From: Megalobrama amblycephala
Lineage: Eukaryota; Chordata; Actinopteri; Cypriniformes; Xenocyprididae
Length of the DNA stretch: 64,000 bases
Direction: 5' to 3'
Assembly: GCF_018812025.1 (NCBI RefSeq)
Contig: NC_063062.1
Location: forward strand, 1-64,000
Shown here piece by piece: positions 1-14,039 of the stretch (position 1 is the stretch's first letter; the number at the start of each line of letters is the position of its first letter). The position numbers were made by a program, and so were the translations under genes. The notes below the pieces were generated by a model. The model was not told the DNA's origin. It did not search any database and saw only the letters and a program-made list of their open reading frames with translations.

Positions 1-2290
1 CCAATGTTAAGTCTATGGGAGTTTTTTCTGCCGTTTTTTTCGTACTCTGTGCGAACATCGTTCACCCGATCGCTTAGAAAAGTCAGAGCACACCTCTCCT
101 CAATAAGCCGGTCGATTTGACACCTCATATGTGGGTCTACGACAAACGGTGCGGGACGAGTTACACGCCAAAGTTTTGTTCAGGTGAATAGTAATTACAA
201 TACTAGAATGTACATTTCCTGAAGAAAATGTGAATGGTGCTTGCAGTGGCAAAATTCGCCACTCGGTTGCTAGGGTACTGTAATTGGTTGTTAGGGCGTG
301 GCTATGAACTTGCTGTGTCACTACTTATTGGATGTCCGAGTCAAACGAGCCCAGCCCCAAGTCTCTACGACCTTCTAAACCAAATATATGATCTCACAGA
401 TTTTGTCCCAATGTTAAGTCTATGGGAGTTTTTTCAGCCGATTTTTCGTACGGCGTACGGACATCATACACTCGATCGCTTAGAAAAGTCATAGCACACC
501 TCTCTTCAATAAGCCGGTCGATTTGACACCTCATTCATGGGTCTACGACAAATGGTGCGGGACGAGTTACGTGCCGAAGTTTTGTTCAGGTGAATAGTAA
601 TTACAATACTAGAATGTACATTTCCTGAAGAAAATGTGAATGGTGCTTGCAGTGGCAAAATTCGGCACCGGTTGCTAGGGTGCTGTAATTGGTTGCTAGG
701 GCGTGGCTATGAAGTTGCTGTGCCACTACTTATTGGCTGGCCGAATCAAAAGAGCCCAGCCCCAAGTCTCTATGACCTTCTGATCCAAAGATATGATCTC
801 ACAGATTTTGACCGAATGTTAAGTCTATGGGAGTTTTTTCAGCCATTTTTTTCGTACGCTGTGCGAACATCGTACACCCGGTCGCTTAGAAAAGTCATAG
901 CACACCTCTCCTCAATAAGCCGGTCGATTTGACACCTCATTCGTGGGTCTACACCAAACGGTGCGGGACGAGTTATGCGCCAAAGTTTTGTTCAGGTGAA
1001 TAGTAATTACAATACTAGAATGTACATTTCCTGAAGAAAATGTGAATGGTGCTTGCAGTGGCAAAATTCGGCACCGGTTGCTAGGGTGCTGTAATTGGTT
1101 GCTAGGGCGTGGCTATGAAGTTGCTGTGTCACTACTTATTGGCTGGCTGAATCAAAAGAGCCCAGCCCCATGTCTCTATGACCTTCTAAACCAAAGATAT
1201 GATCTCACAGATTTGGCCCCCATGTTAAGTCTATGGGAGTTTTTTCAGCCGTTTTTTCGTACGCTGTGCGAACATTGTACACCCGATCGCTTAGAAAAGT
1301 CAAAGCACACCTCTCCTCAATAAGCCGGTCGATTTGACACCTCATTCGTGGGTCTACGACAAACGGTGCGGGACGAGTTACGCGCCAAAGTTTTGTTCAG
1401 GTGAATAGTAATTACAATACTAGAATGTACATTTCCTGAAGAAAATGTGAATGGTGCTTGCAGTGGCAAAATTCGCCACTCGGTTGCTAGGGTGCTGTAA
1501 TTGGTTGCTAGGGCGTGGCTATGAAGTTGCTGTGTCACTACTTATTGGCTGGCTGAATCAAAAGAGCCCAGCCCCAAGTCTCTATGACCTTCTAAACCAA
1601 AGATATGATCTCACAGATTTGGTCCCCATGTTAAGTCTATGGGAGTTTTTTCAGCCGTTTTTTCGTACGATGTGCGAACATCGTACACCCGATCACTTAG
1701 AAAAGTCATAGCACACCTCTCCTCAATAAGCCGGTCGATTTGACACCTCATTCGTGGGTCTACGACAAACGGTGTGGGACGAGTTAGGCGCCAAAGTTTT
1801 GTTCAGGTGAATAGTAATTACAATACTAGAATGTACATTTCCTGAAGAAAATGTGAATGGTGCTTGCAGTGGCAAAATTCGGCTCTCAGGTGCTAGGGTT
1901 CTGTAATTGGTTGCTAGGGTGTGGCTATGGAGTTGTCAATACTTATTGGTGGCTTGATAGGCCGAGTAAAAAGAGCCCAGCCCCAAGTCTCTATGACCTT
2001 TTAAACCAAAGATATGATCTCACAGATTTGGTCCCCATGTTAAGTCTATGGGAGTTTTTTCAGCCGTTTTTTCGTACGATGTGCGAACATCGTACACCCG
2101 ATCACTTAGAAAAGTCATAGCACACCTCTCCTCAATAAGCCGGTCGATTTGACACCTCATTCGTGGGTCTACGACAAACGGTGTGGGACGAGTTAGGCGC
2201 CAAAGTTTTGTTCAGGTGAATAGTAATTACAATACTAGAATGTACATTTCCTTAAGAAAATGTGAATGGTGCTTGCAGTGGCAAAATTCG
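1..2290. repeat. Tandem array of about 406-bp units
   Basis: ATGTTAAGTCTATGGGAG recurs at 4, 411, 816, 1222, 1628 and 2037, a period of 405-409 bp, about 5.6 copies with only a few percent divergence by eye. Each unit also contains GAATGGTGCTTGCAGTGGCA. The left end runs off the window. No coding function; the 70-98-codon frames are repeat by-products. Confidence 0.9.
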
Positions 2291-4168
2291 TTGTACAAAT
2301 CATAACGGTTGCTAGGCTTTGGTTGCTAAGGTACTGTGGGCTTCACGGTTTCAAAGCTAAGGGCGCTGTTGCTAGGCGGTTGCTAGGGTGTTCTGGGCGG
2401 TTGCTATGGTAAAAGCCACATGGGTGGTTGCTATGGTGTTACCAGGTGGTTGGTAGTTGCCACAGATAGTTACTATGGAGTTTCTATAGAGTTCTTAGCA
2501 TGTTCTCAGCCCACTTTAGCACTTAGCTAATCACTATTAGCATGTAGCTATTAACTGCTAGCATGTGTAGCATGTTGCAAGTACAGTTTGCTAGCATGAG
2601 TCAAAAAAGCCAACCCCCATGTCTCTACGATGTTCTGATGCAGAGATATAGGCATCGCTAAATGGTTGCTAGGGTACTCTGTTTGGTTGCTAGGGAGTGT
2701 CTTGGCAGTTGCCAATGATGATACTCCAAAGGCTGCTTGACAATATAAACCAACCGCCATGTCTTTATGATGTTCTGATAAAACGCAGAGATATGGATCT
2801 TGAAAAACGGTTGCTAGGGTAATCTGGTTGGTTGCTAGGGAGTGGCCTGGCAGCTACCAATGATGATACTCCAAAGGCTGCTTGACAATATAAACCAACC
2901 CACATGTCTTTACGATGTTCTGATGCAGAGATATAGATCTTGCTAAACGGTTGCTAGGGTACTCTGTTTGGTTGCTAGGGAGTGGCTTGGCAGCTACCAA
3001 TGATGAAAACTCCAAACGCTGCTTGACAATATAAACCAACCCCCATGTCTGTATGATGCTCTGATGCAGAGATATAGGTCTCGCTACACGGTTGCTAGGG
3101 TACTCTGTTTGGTTGCTAGGGAGTGGCCTGGCAGCTGCCACTGATGATACACCAAAGGATGTTTGCCAGTATGAATGATATAAACCAACCCCCATGCCAC
3201 TATGATATTCAAATTTGAAGATATCCCTCTATGCTTTGGGTTGCTAGGGTGCTCTAAATGGTTGCTAGGGCGTGGCTATGAAGTGTTCAAGGTGATTTGT
3301 GATTGGCCGTTTGTTACCCCGAGTCAAATGAGCCCACCCTCATGTTTCTATGACACTTTTATCCAAAGATATTCCTTTGATCTTTTTTAATGGAAGTCTA
3401 TGGAACTTGTTGCTATGCTGCTCAATATGGTTGCTAGGGCGTGGCTTGATAGCTTAACAGTGATCCTGAGACACTGATTGGTTGTCTGAGTGAAATGAGC
3501 CCACCCCCTTGTCTCTATGACACTGTGATCAATAGTGAGTGAGTGACAGAAAGGTTTCTGAGGGCCTGCGTGTGTGAGTGTGTGTGAGAAAGTGACAGTT
3601 GAAATTCAAATTTCTGAAGATTCCGCCATTGAAAGTCAATGGGACTTTTTTGGCCGCTTTTTCGTCCCCTGTGCGAACATCGTTGGTCCGATCGCTTATA
3701 AAAGTCATAGCACACCTCTCCTCAATGAGCCGGTCGATTTGACACCTCATTCATGGGTCTAGGACAAACGCTGCGGGAGGAGTAGCGCGCAGAAATAAAA
3801 GTGGAAGAAAATGAGTGTCTGTGTCTGAGAGAGAAAGGCTTCTAAGGGCCTGCGTGTGTGAGTGTGTGTGAGAAAGTGACAGTTGAGAGAGACGGAATGT
3901 TCGTGAATTTGAATTTTTCAATGTAAGTCAATGGGACTTTTTTGACCGCTTTTTCGTCCGCTGTGTGAACATCGTTGGTCCGATCGCTTATAAAAGTCAT
4001 AGCACACCTGTCCTCAATGAGCCGGTCGATTTGACACCTCATTCATGGGTCTAGGACAAAAACTGCGGGAGGAGTAGCGCGCAGAAATTGTGTCCAGAAG
4101 AAGAAGAAGAAGAATAATAAGTATGAGCAATAATAAGAATGGAGCTTTGCCTTTGGCAAGCACCATTA
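2291..4168. repeat. Composite interspersed repeat rich in GTTGCTAGG
   Basis: Imperfect repeats of about 270 bp (2560-3230) contain GGTTGCTAGGGTACTCTG and CAAAGGCTGCTTG. Two copies follow of a 300-bp block (3535-3800, 3830-4100) with TTAAGTCAATGGGACTTTTT-type sequence and GAGCCGGTCGATTTGACACC, the latter also found in the 406-bp unit. It ends at GGCAAGCACCATTA (about 4168), the opposite-orientation form of AATGGTGCTTGC, suggesting an element terminus. Confidence 0.75.
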
Positions 4169-4196
4169 ACTAGAATGTACATTTCCTGAAGAAAAT

Positions 4197-6228
4197 GTGA
4201 ATGGTGCTTGCAGTGGCAAAATTCACCACTCGGTTGCTAGCGGTTGCTAAGGTACTTGGGGTGGTTGCTAGTGTGTTCTGGGTGGTTGCTAGGCGGTTGC
4301 TATGGTAACCAGGGTGGTTGCTAGGGTGTTGCTAGGCAGTTGCTAAGGTACCTGGGGTGGTCACTATGGTGTTGCTAGGCGGTTGCTAGGGTGTTCTGGG
4401 TGGTTGCTAGGCGGTTGCTATGGTAACCTGGGTGGTTGCTAGGGTGTTGCTAGGCAGTTGCTAAGGTACCTGGGGTGGTCACTACGGTGTTGCTAGGCGG
4501 TTGCTAGGGTGTTCTGGGTGGTTGCTAGGCGGTTGCTATGGTAACCCAAGTGGTTGCTAGGGTGTTGCTAGGTAGTTGCTAAGGTACTTGGGGTGGTTGC
4601 TAAGGTGTTGCTAGGCGGTTGCTAGGGTGTTCTGGGTGGTTGCTAGGCTGTTGCTAGGCGGTTGCTATGGTAACCAGGGTGGTTGCTAGGGTGTTGCTAG
4701 GCAGTTGCTAAGGTACTTTGGGTGGTTGCTAAGGTGTTGCTAGGCGGTTGCTAGGGTGTTCTAGGTGGTTGCTAGGCGGTTGCTATGGTAACCTGGGTGG
4801 TTGCTAAGGTGTTGCTAGGCAGTTGTTAAGGTACCTGGAGTGGTCACTATGGTGTTGCTAGGCGGTTGCTAGGGTGTTCTGGGCAGTTGCTATGGTAACC
4901 TGGGTGGTTGCTATGGTGTTACTAGGTGGTTGGTAGTTGGCACAGATAGTTACTATGGAGTTTCTATAGAGTTCTTAGCATGTTCTCAGCCCACTTTAGC
5001 ACTTAGCTAATCACTATTAGCATGTAGCTATTAACTGCTAGCATGTGTAGCATGTTGCAAGTACAGTTTGCTAGCATGAGTCAAAAAAGCCAACCCCCAT
5101 GTGTCTACGATGTTCTGATGCAGAGATATAGGCATCGCTAAATGGTTGCTAGGGTACTCTGTTTGGTTGCTAGGGAGTGGCTTGACAGTTGCCAATGATG
5201 ATACTCCAAAGGCTGCTTGACAATATAAACCAACCCCCATGTCTTTATGATGTTCTGATGCAGAGATATGGATCTTGAAAAACGGTTGCTAGGGTAATCT
5301 GGTTGGTTGCTAGGGAGTGGCTTGGCAGCTGCCAGTAATGATAAACCAAAGGCTGCTTGCCAGTATGAATGATATAAACCAACCCCCATGCCTCTATGAT
5401 ATTCAGATTTGAAGATATCCCTCTATTCTTTGGGTTGCTAGGGTGCTCTTAATGGTTGCTAGGGCGTGGCTAGGAGGTCTTGAAGGTGATTCGTGATTGG
5501 CCGTTTGCTGCCCCGAGACAAATGAGCCCACCCTCATGTTTCTATGACACTTCTATCCAAAGATATTCCTTTGATCTTTTTCAATGGAAGTCTATGGAAC
5601 TTGTTGCTATGGTGCTCTATATGGTTGCTAGGGCGTGGCTTGATAGCTTCACAATGATCCTGGGAGACTGATTGGTCACCTGAGTGAAATGAGCCCACCC
5701 CCTTGTCTCTATGTCATTGTGATCCAGAGTTATGTTAAATACAAAATCCCTATGTAATTTCCCATAGTAGGAAAAACACAGTACTTCCTGGTTCATGGGC
5801 ACGGCTTCACCATAGTATGTCTATGGGGCAAATTTGGGCAGCTCTTGCGCCCCAGGGGTACAACTTACACCCCATTTTGAGGTATGGTCTGAGAGAGCCT
5901 GTCAGCCTCTTCAAACGTGGTAACTCACATGATTCTACGAAATTCTCGTTAGGAGCTATGACTCGTCAAAGTTCGTCGCAATGTTAAGTCTATGGGATTT
6001 TTCGCCCGATTTTTCGCCCGCCGGACGAACATCGTACACCCGATCGCTTATAAAAGTCATAGCACACCACTCCTCAATAGGCCGGTCGATTTGACACCTC
6101 ATTCGTGGGTCTATGACAAAAACTGCGGGACGAGTTACGCGCAGACGAAAGTGTCCAGAAGAAGAAGAATAATAATAAGTATGCAGAAGATTAAGAATGG
6201 AGCTTTGCCTTTGGCAAGCACCATTAAT
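4197..6228. mobile_element. Second copy of the composite repeat, possible non-autonomous DNA element
   Basis: Begins GAATGGTGCTTGCAGTGGCA and ends with GCTTTGCCTTTGGCAAGCAC CATTA near 6228, giving inverted AATGGTGCTTGC ends. The interior from about 4235 to 4930 is a GGTTGCTAGG minisatellite; the rest repeats sequence found at 2480-3480 and 5990-6130. It abuts the preceding copy head-to-tail with a 30-bp link. The superfamily is not recognised. Confidence 0.6.
4235..4930. repeat. GTTGCTAGG minisatellite
   Basis: Repeats of GGTTGCTAGGCGGTTGCTAT GGTAACC and GGTTGCTAGGGTGTT alternate with GGTACCTGGGGTGG over about 700 bp, with a higher-order period near 120 bp. The reverse-complement motif recurs at 38-42 kb. 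Confidence 0.85.
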
Positions 6229-6909
6229 AATATGGCTTTTGGATTATTGCAGAAAATAAGCTCTACAAAAGTTTATGATTCTTACACATTTTAAAGATAA
6301 TCTTCACAAATAAACAAAGCTTTTATGAATTTTGAAGCCTACAATCTAAAAGCTCTAGTTTGGATATCGCACGATTTCATTAGCATTTTTTTATGTACAT
6401 TTTGGGATATTGCATTTAAAAAAAGCTGGATGTAACATCAGTGGAATGTTTGCATTTTAATAATTTAATAACTTTCTCAAAATGTAAGCATAAAAATGTT
6501 ATGTATACATCATTAATGGGACTTTTATTCTGAAATGTTGTAATTGGATGTTTGCCTAACGTTTTTAACCTCTGATCGCATTCAGGACAGTTTTGACCCG
6601 GAAGCATTACATAAACATTTCTAAAAAATCTTTGCATATGGACTACCTAAATACACATCAATTTCTTTATTTTTTTTTCAGATTTTTTACCTTTTTTTTT
6701 TTTTTTTAGATATAACCATTTAAATTCAATTTTTATACCTTTCACGTTTGGGTCACGTTTGTATGGAAGCACTAAATAAAACATTTAAAAAGTTAATTGC
6801 GACTTTTTATCACACAATTCTGACTTTTTTTTCTCAGAATTGCAAGATATAAACTAAGAAAAGAAAAAAAATTTCCCTAACAATTGCACATTATAATAAG
6901 CAAATATAA

Positions 6910-7562
6910 AGTCGCAATTCCGACTTTATATCACGCAATTCCGACTTTATATCTCGCAATTCTGACTATAAATCTTGCCATTCTGACTTTATATTACGCA
7001 ATTCCGACTTTATATCTCGCAATTCTGACTTTATATCACGCAATTCTGACTTTATATCACGCAATTCCGACTTTATATCTCGCAATTCCGACTTTATATC
7101 ACACAATTCCGACTTTATATCACGCAATTCTGACTTTATATCTCGCAATTCCGACTTTATATCACGCAATTCCGACTTCATATCTCGCAATTCTGACTTT
7201 ATATCACACAATTCCGACTTTATATCACGCAATTCCGATTTTATATCTCGCAATTCCGACTTCATATCTCGCAATTCCGACTTTATATCTCGCAATTCCG
7301 ACTTTATATCTCGCAATTCTGACTTTATATCACGCAATTCTGACTTTATTTCTCGCAATTCCGACTTTATATCTCGCAATTCCGACTTTATATCTCGCAA
7401 TTCTGACTTTATATCTCGCAATTCTGACTTTAAATCTCGCAATTCCGACTTTATATCTCGCAATTCCGACTTTATAACTCGCAATTCTGACTTTAAATCA
7501 CACAATTCCGACTTTATAACTCGCAATTGTGAGTTTATATCTCGCAAACAAAAGTCAGAATT
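6910..7562. repeat. 21-bp minisatellite, locus A
   Basis: About 31 copies of GCAATTCCGACTTTATATCTC and close variants. The unit is divisible by three, so both strands stay open (heptads SELRDIK or IPTLYLA); these are not genes. Edges contain the inverted sequence AGTCAGAATTGTGAGATATA (7552-7572), as in the MITE at 40.5 kb. Confidence 0.95.
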
Positions 7563-7996
7563 GTGAGATATAAAGTCACAATTACCTTTTTTATTTTTTA
7601 TTTGAATTTGATTATATGAATTTTGTTGGTAAATTTGAATATGCACATACAAAGACACTATAAATTGACAAAAGATGCAACTGACATAATAAATAAACTA
7701 TATCTAATAAACTACAACCTAATGTGTTTGTAGAACAAAAGTTCAAAGACCAAATAGTCTAAATTTGAAAAAGGAAAGAGAGTTTGAAAGAGGAGAAATA
7801 CACATTTCACATATCTACAATATAGTTTTAGTTGAAAAATATTAAGTTATGACTGTTTTATAAGCTCACGTTCCATCGGGTCAAACCTGACCCGGGAATA
7901 CAAAAGGTGTAGACAGTTTTTTAATACAGGGTTAAATGTTACAAAATGTTTCAGAGAACATTCAAAAGTAACATTCAGAAATAACTTTTTAATAAC

Positions 7997-8409
7997 TTAA
8001 AGGGTTAGTTCACCCAAAAATGAAAATAATGTCATTTATAACTCACCCTCATGCCTCAAGATTCATAACGCTCCGAAGCTTCCTGAAGCAGTGTTTTGAA
8101 ATCGGCCATCACTAAATAAGTCGTTATTTTGTTTTTTTGGAGTGCCAAAAATATTCTCATCTCTTTATAATATTAATATTGAACCACTGTACTCACATGA
8201 ACTGATTTAAATATGTTTTTAGTACATTAATGGATCTTGAGAGAGGAAATGTCATTGCTGGCTATGCAGGCCTCACTGAGCCATCGGATTTCATCAAAAA
8301 TATCTTAATTTGTGTTCTTAAGATGAACGAAGGTCTTACGGGTGTGGAACGACATGAGGGAGAGTAATTAATGATATTATTTTCATTTTTGGGTGAACTA
8401 ACCCTTTAA
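7997..8409. mobile_element. TTAA-flanked MITE
   Basis: Inverted ends AGGGTTAGTTCACCCAAAAA and TTTTTGGGTGAACTAACCCT, about 28 bp each, are flanked by TTAA on both sides. About 405 bp, with no transposase. The TTAA duplication suggests piggyBac-type mobilisation, but the superfamily is not certain. It lies about 50 bp from slc24a5 exon 5. Confidence 0.85.
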
Positions 8410-8457
8410 TGGGAACGTTGGCTGGGAGAATCATTACCGTAAGCGTCACAGACTCAC

Positions 8458-10852
<2,395 letters not shown>

Positions 10853-13164
10853 CGATTACTGATGCTTGAGGAGATTCATGGAGCCGTCGGAGCTGAAGTT
10901 TATTCCTGGACTGTGTGTGTGTGTGTATCACGAGACTCATTATTCTGCATGAACGAGTCTCAAGCCTTCAGGGCTGAAACAAGTTTGACAAATACAAATG
11001 TTTTCATGCAAAATTATGTGCCTCTTAAGGAGATCAATCAATTTGCGCACACTGAATCTGTGCACATAATTTATGGCTTACACATACGCATCATTGAGAT
11101 GACTGATGAATTATTCATATTTTGTCCTCTTGTTATTTTGCTGGATGTGATCGGATGGATTTAACCAGGAGCGTCTCTAGTCCTGGACTGACTTCAGTTT
11201 ATTCTAGATCAGGGTTAGAGCCCCAAATATGATCATCCCCATATATTTTTATGCATAAATAACTAATTATTATTATGAAAAATTAATATTATAAATATGC
11301 GTATAATATTATTTGGAAAATATTCAGTTTCTATTATGATGCATCAATGCATTCTTTCCTACTTGCCTATAAGATGGATTATTTATTTAAATAAAAATAA
11401 ATTTTAATACATTTATTTATTTTAGTTAAATGCATTAAAAATTATTGAAATCCATTTTTATTTATTATAATAAAATTAATTTATTTAAATCATTTTTTAT
11501 TTATTTATATTAATCAAAAGTTTATTTACTTTTTATTTACATCAAATTTAATTTATTTTAATTAATTTATTCATTTTAATCAAATGTATTAATTCATTAT
11601 TTATTTAAATATTTTTCAATCAAATGTATTTTTACATAAAAATATTTTTCATTTTACATACTTTGTAGTCAAAGTACAAAGTTTTTATTTCTTTACATAA
11701 AATGTGTTTATTTTAAATAATTGTTTAAAAATCAATTTGTATTTATTTCAATCTTTTTTATTTTAATCAAATGTATTTAAATAATGTTTTATTTATTTAT
11801 TTACATCATTGCATTCTGTTCTACTCACTATAGTACTGTACTGTTAGACATATTTATTTATTTAAATTAAATTTTATTCATTTGTTATCAACTTATTTTA
11901 ATCAAATGTTTTAGTTTATTTTATTTACATCACATTTTATTTATTTACCATTATAAATGTATTCATTTTAATCAGATTTATTAACTTATTTATTTATTTA
12001 AATAAATATTTATTCAATTATTTTTTTTTTTTATCAAACTGATTTATGTTCGTTAGTTTAATCTTATTTTTCCCCGGACCCCAGTTTAAAAACTCATCTG
12101 AAGATTCACTCAGAATTCAACTTTAGATTTTAATCACTTTATAAAGAGTAAAAAGATACAGCTCAACGGATCTGAATGAGTATGAAGATGTCGACAAATC
12201 TGTTTCAAAACTACAAAAACTGAATGTGTTCAAAATATAAATACACGCGAGTACAATAAAAATATACATGTGACTGCATGTGACTCTTCTCATTTGTGTC
12301 GTTATTATGGAGATAAAATAGTCTCAAAATTAATCAAGCCACATTTTGCTTCTTGACTCAAAGCACTGAGTAAAGGTGTATTATGATTGGCTGGCTGGAT
12401 GAAAAACCCACATCTGATTGGCTAAAGAGAAAATCACGGCGTCTGACAGGAAAGTCTCAAAACAGACACAAACCCATCATGATATGACGATATGAAAACA
12501 AAATTTCAAAATTTCTGAATCTTATTTTGTGAACATGAATGAGATTGATTTCAGTTTTGCAAATATATTGTTTGTGAATGTGAATTAGCTTATACATTTG
12601 TGAATCATATTTTGTAAATACATTATTTTTAGGTTAGGAAACGTGAACGATGTATAACTAATGTTTTTGTGCTAACGTTTTGAGAACATTATGTGAGACC
12701 AGATAACTTTGAACAAACGTTCTATTAACGTTACTGGAAGAACGTTTGTCCATAACGTTGAGAGAACGTTCCCTGACTGTTGTGTTCCAGTTTTACAGTG
12801 AGCTGAACACGTTCACGCCGCTTCATTCGGCGACAAACACACAGAATGATTCAGGACTGAATCCACATTAAACTGACGCAGTGTGAACAGAACTAATACA
12901 GTGATGGTGCTGGAGAATCTCGTTCTCGTCTCGTTCGCAGCGCAGTTTCTCGTGTTCGGTGTACTCACTGATCTCCGTACAGTTCGTGACACTGATCCCG
13001 TCGAGCGTCTTTAGAGTTTCAGATGGTCTGTTTATGCCACATGTGTGTTTGGTTCCCGCTGAAGAACCACGACGAGGCCACAGATGCATTTCCCATCCAA
13101 ACAGAATTAGTGACGAGCGGTTAGTCCGTTTCTCCCTCGTTCCGGTTCAGATGGACGGATGTCC
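10853..13164. other. Intergenic: slc24a5 5' flank and thsd4 3' flank
   Basis: 2.3 kb between the thsd4 stop and the slc24a5 start. Contains a short (GT)n at 10914-10927, an AT-rich stretch at 11220-12060 made of TTTATTTATTTTAATCAAAT-like repeats, and part of a dispersed AACGTT-rich element at 12640-12790. The slc24a5 promoter should lie in 10853-11200 but no clear TATA box was found. Confidence 0.6.
11220..12060. repeat. AT-rich degenerate tandem repeat
   Basis: Loose repeats of TTTATTTATTTTAATCAAATG with lengths of 40-70 bp. No ORF of interest. Confidence 0.7.
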
Positions 13165-13310
13165 TCAGGATCGGCGTCTCCAGCGTCCGGAGCTCCGGTG
13201 CGCCACACGCCTGCAGGACACGCAACACGCCGTCTGATAGTAGTCGTACACGCAGAGACGCGCCTGGACCACCACGTTACAGTTGAAGTATTTATCACGA
13301 CACTTTTCAT
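13165..13310 (-). CDS. thsd4: thsd4 exon 17 (PLAC domain, stop codon)
   Basis: Codes DEKCRDKYFNCNVVVQARLC then VYDYYQTACCVSCRRVAHRS and ends GRWRRRS with TGA at 13167-13165. The six-cysteine pattern CxDKYxNCxxVVQARLC...ACCxSC is the PLAC (protease and lacunin) domain that ends ADAMTS-like proteins. Acceptor TTTTCAG. No clear polyadenylation signal was pinned down downstream. Confidence 0.95.
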
Positions 13311-13987
13311 CTGAAAACACAGAAAATAAACAGATCCAACGATGAATCTCACAAAAACATGTTCAGGTCCCAGCATAACCAAATCATAAAATCATAAAAA
13401 TAAAATCATAAGAAAAAAAATATTTGTATGAGGAAAATCAAGCCCATTTTTCCATCGTTGCAGTATATTTATGATGATTAAGGATATTTACCCAAAATTT
13501 ACCCAAACATTTACCCAAAACTCAAAAGAAACAATATTTTGCATGTAGAAAATTTAAATAAATATTTAAATATAAGTTATATATATTTATAAAATATAAT
13601 TAATATTAATAATTATATATATGTAAAATGTATTTAATTAAATATATATTTAAATATTATATATTTAAATTTTTATTTATTTATTTAAATTTTCTATAAT
13701 TATTCTACAAAATACAGTTAATCTATAATATATAATAATTATATATAATATTTACATATAATATTTAAATATAGTTATTTTATGTTAAATATATATAATA
13801 TATAATATATAATAATTATATATTTTATTTAAATATGTTGATAATAATATATAATAATTATATATAATATTTATAATTTATTTATAATTTATTTATTTCT
13901 TATTTAAACAAAATATTTTGCATGTAGAAAATTTAAATAAATAAATAAATACATATTTAAAAAAACTTATATATATAAATATCAAAG

Positions 13988-14039
<52 letters not shown>

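Noticed and set aside
234..2120. Six similar 80-98-codon plus-strand frames
   Set aside because: The same segment of the 406-bp satellite repeated; no conserved start context or domain.
6966..7658. 230-codon minus-strand frame of SELRDIK heptads (and 55711-56346, 55932-56336, 59027-59745), resembling coiled-coil proteins
   Set aside because: Produced by a 21-bp tandem repeat, a multiple of three, open on both strands at once; bounded by MITE ends and not by gene signals.
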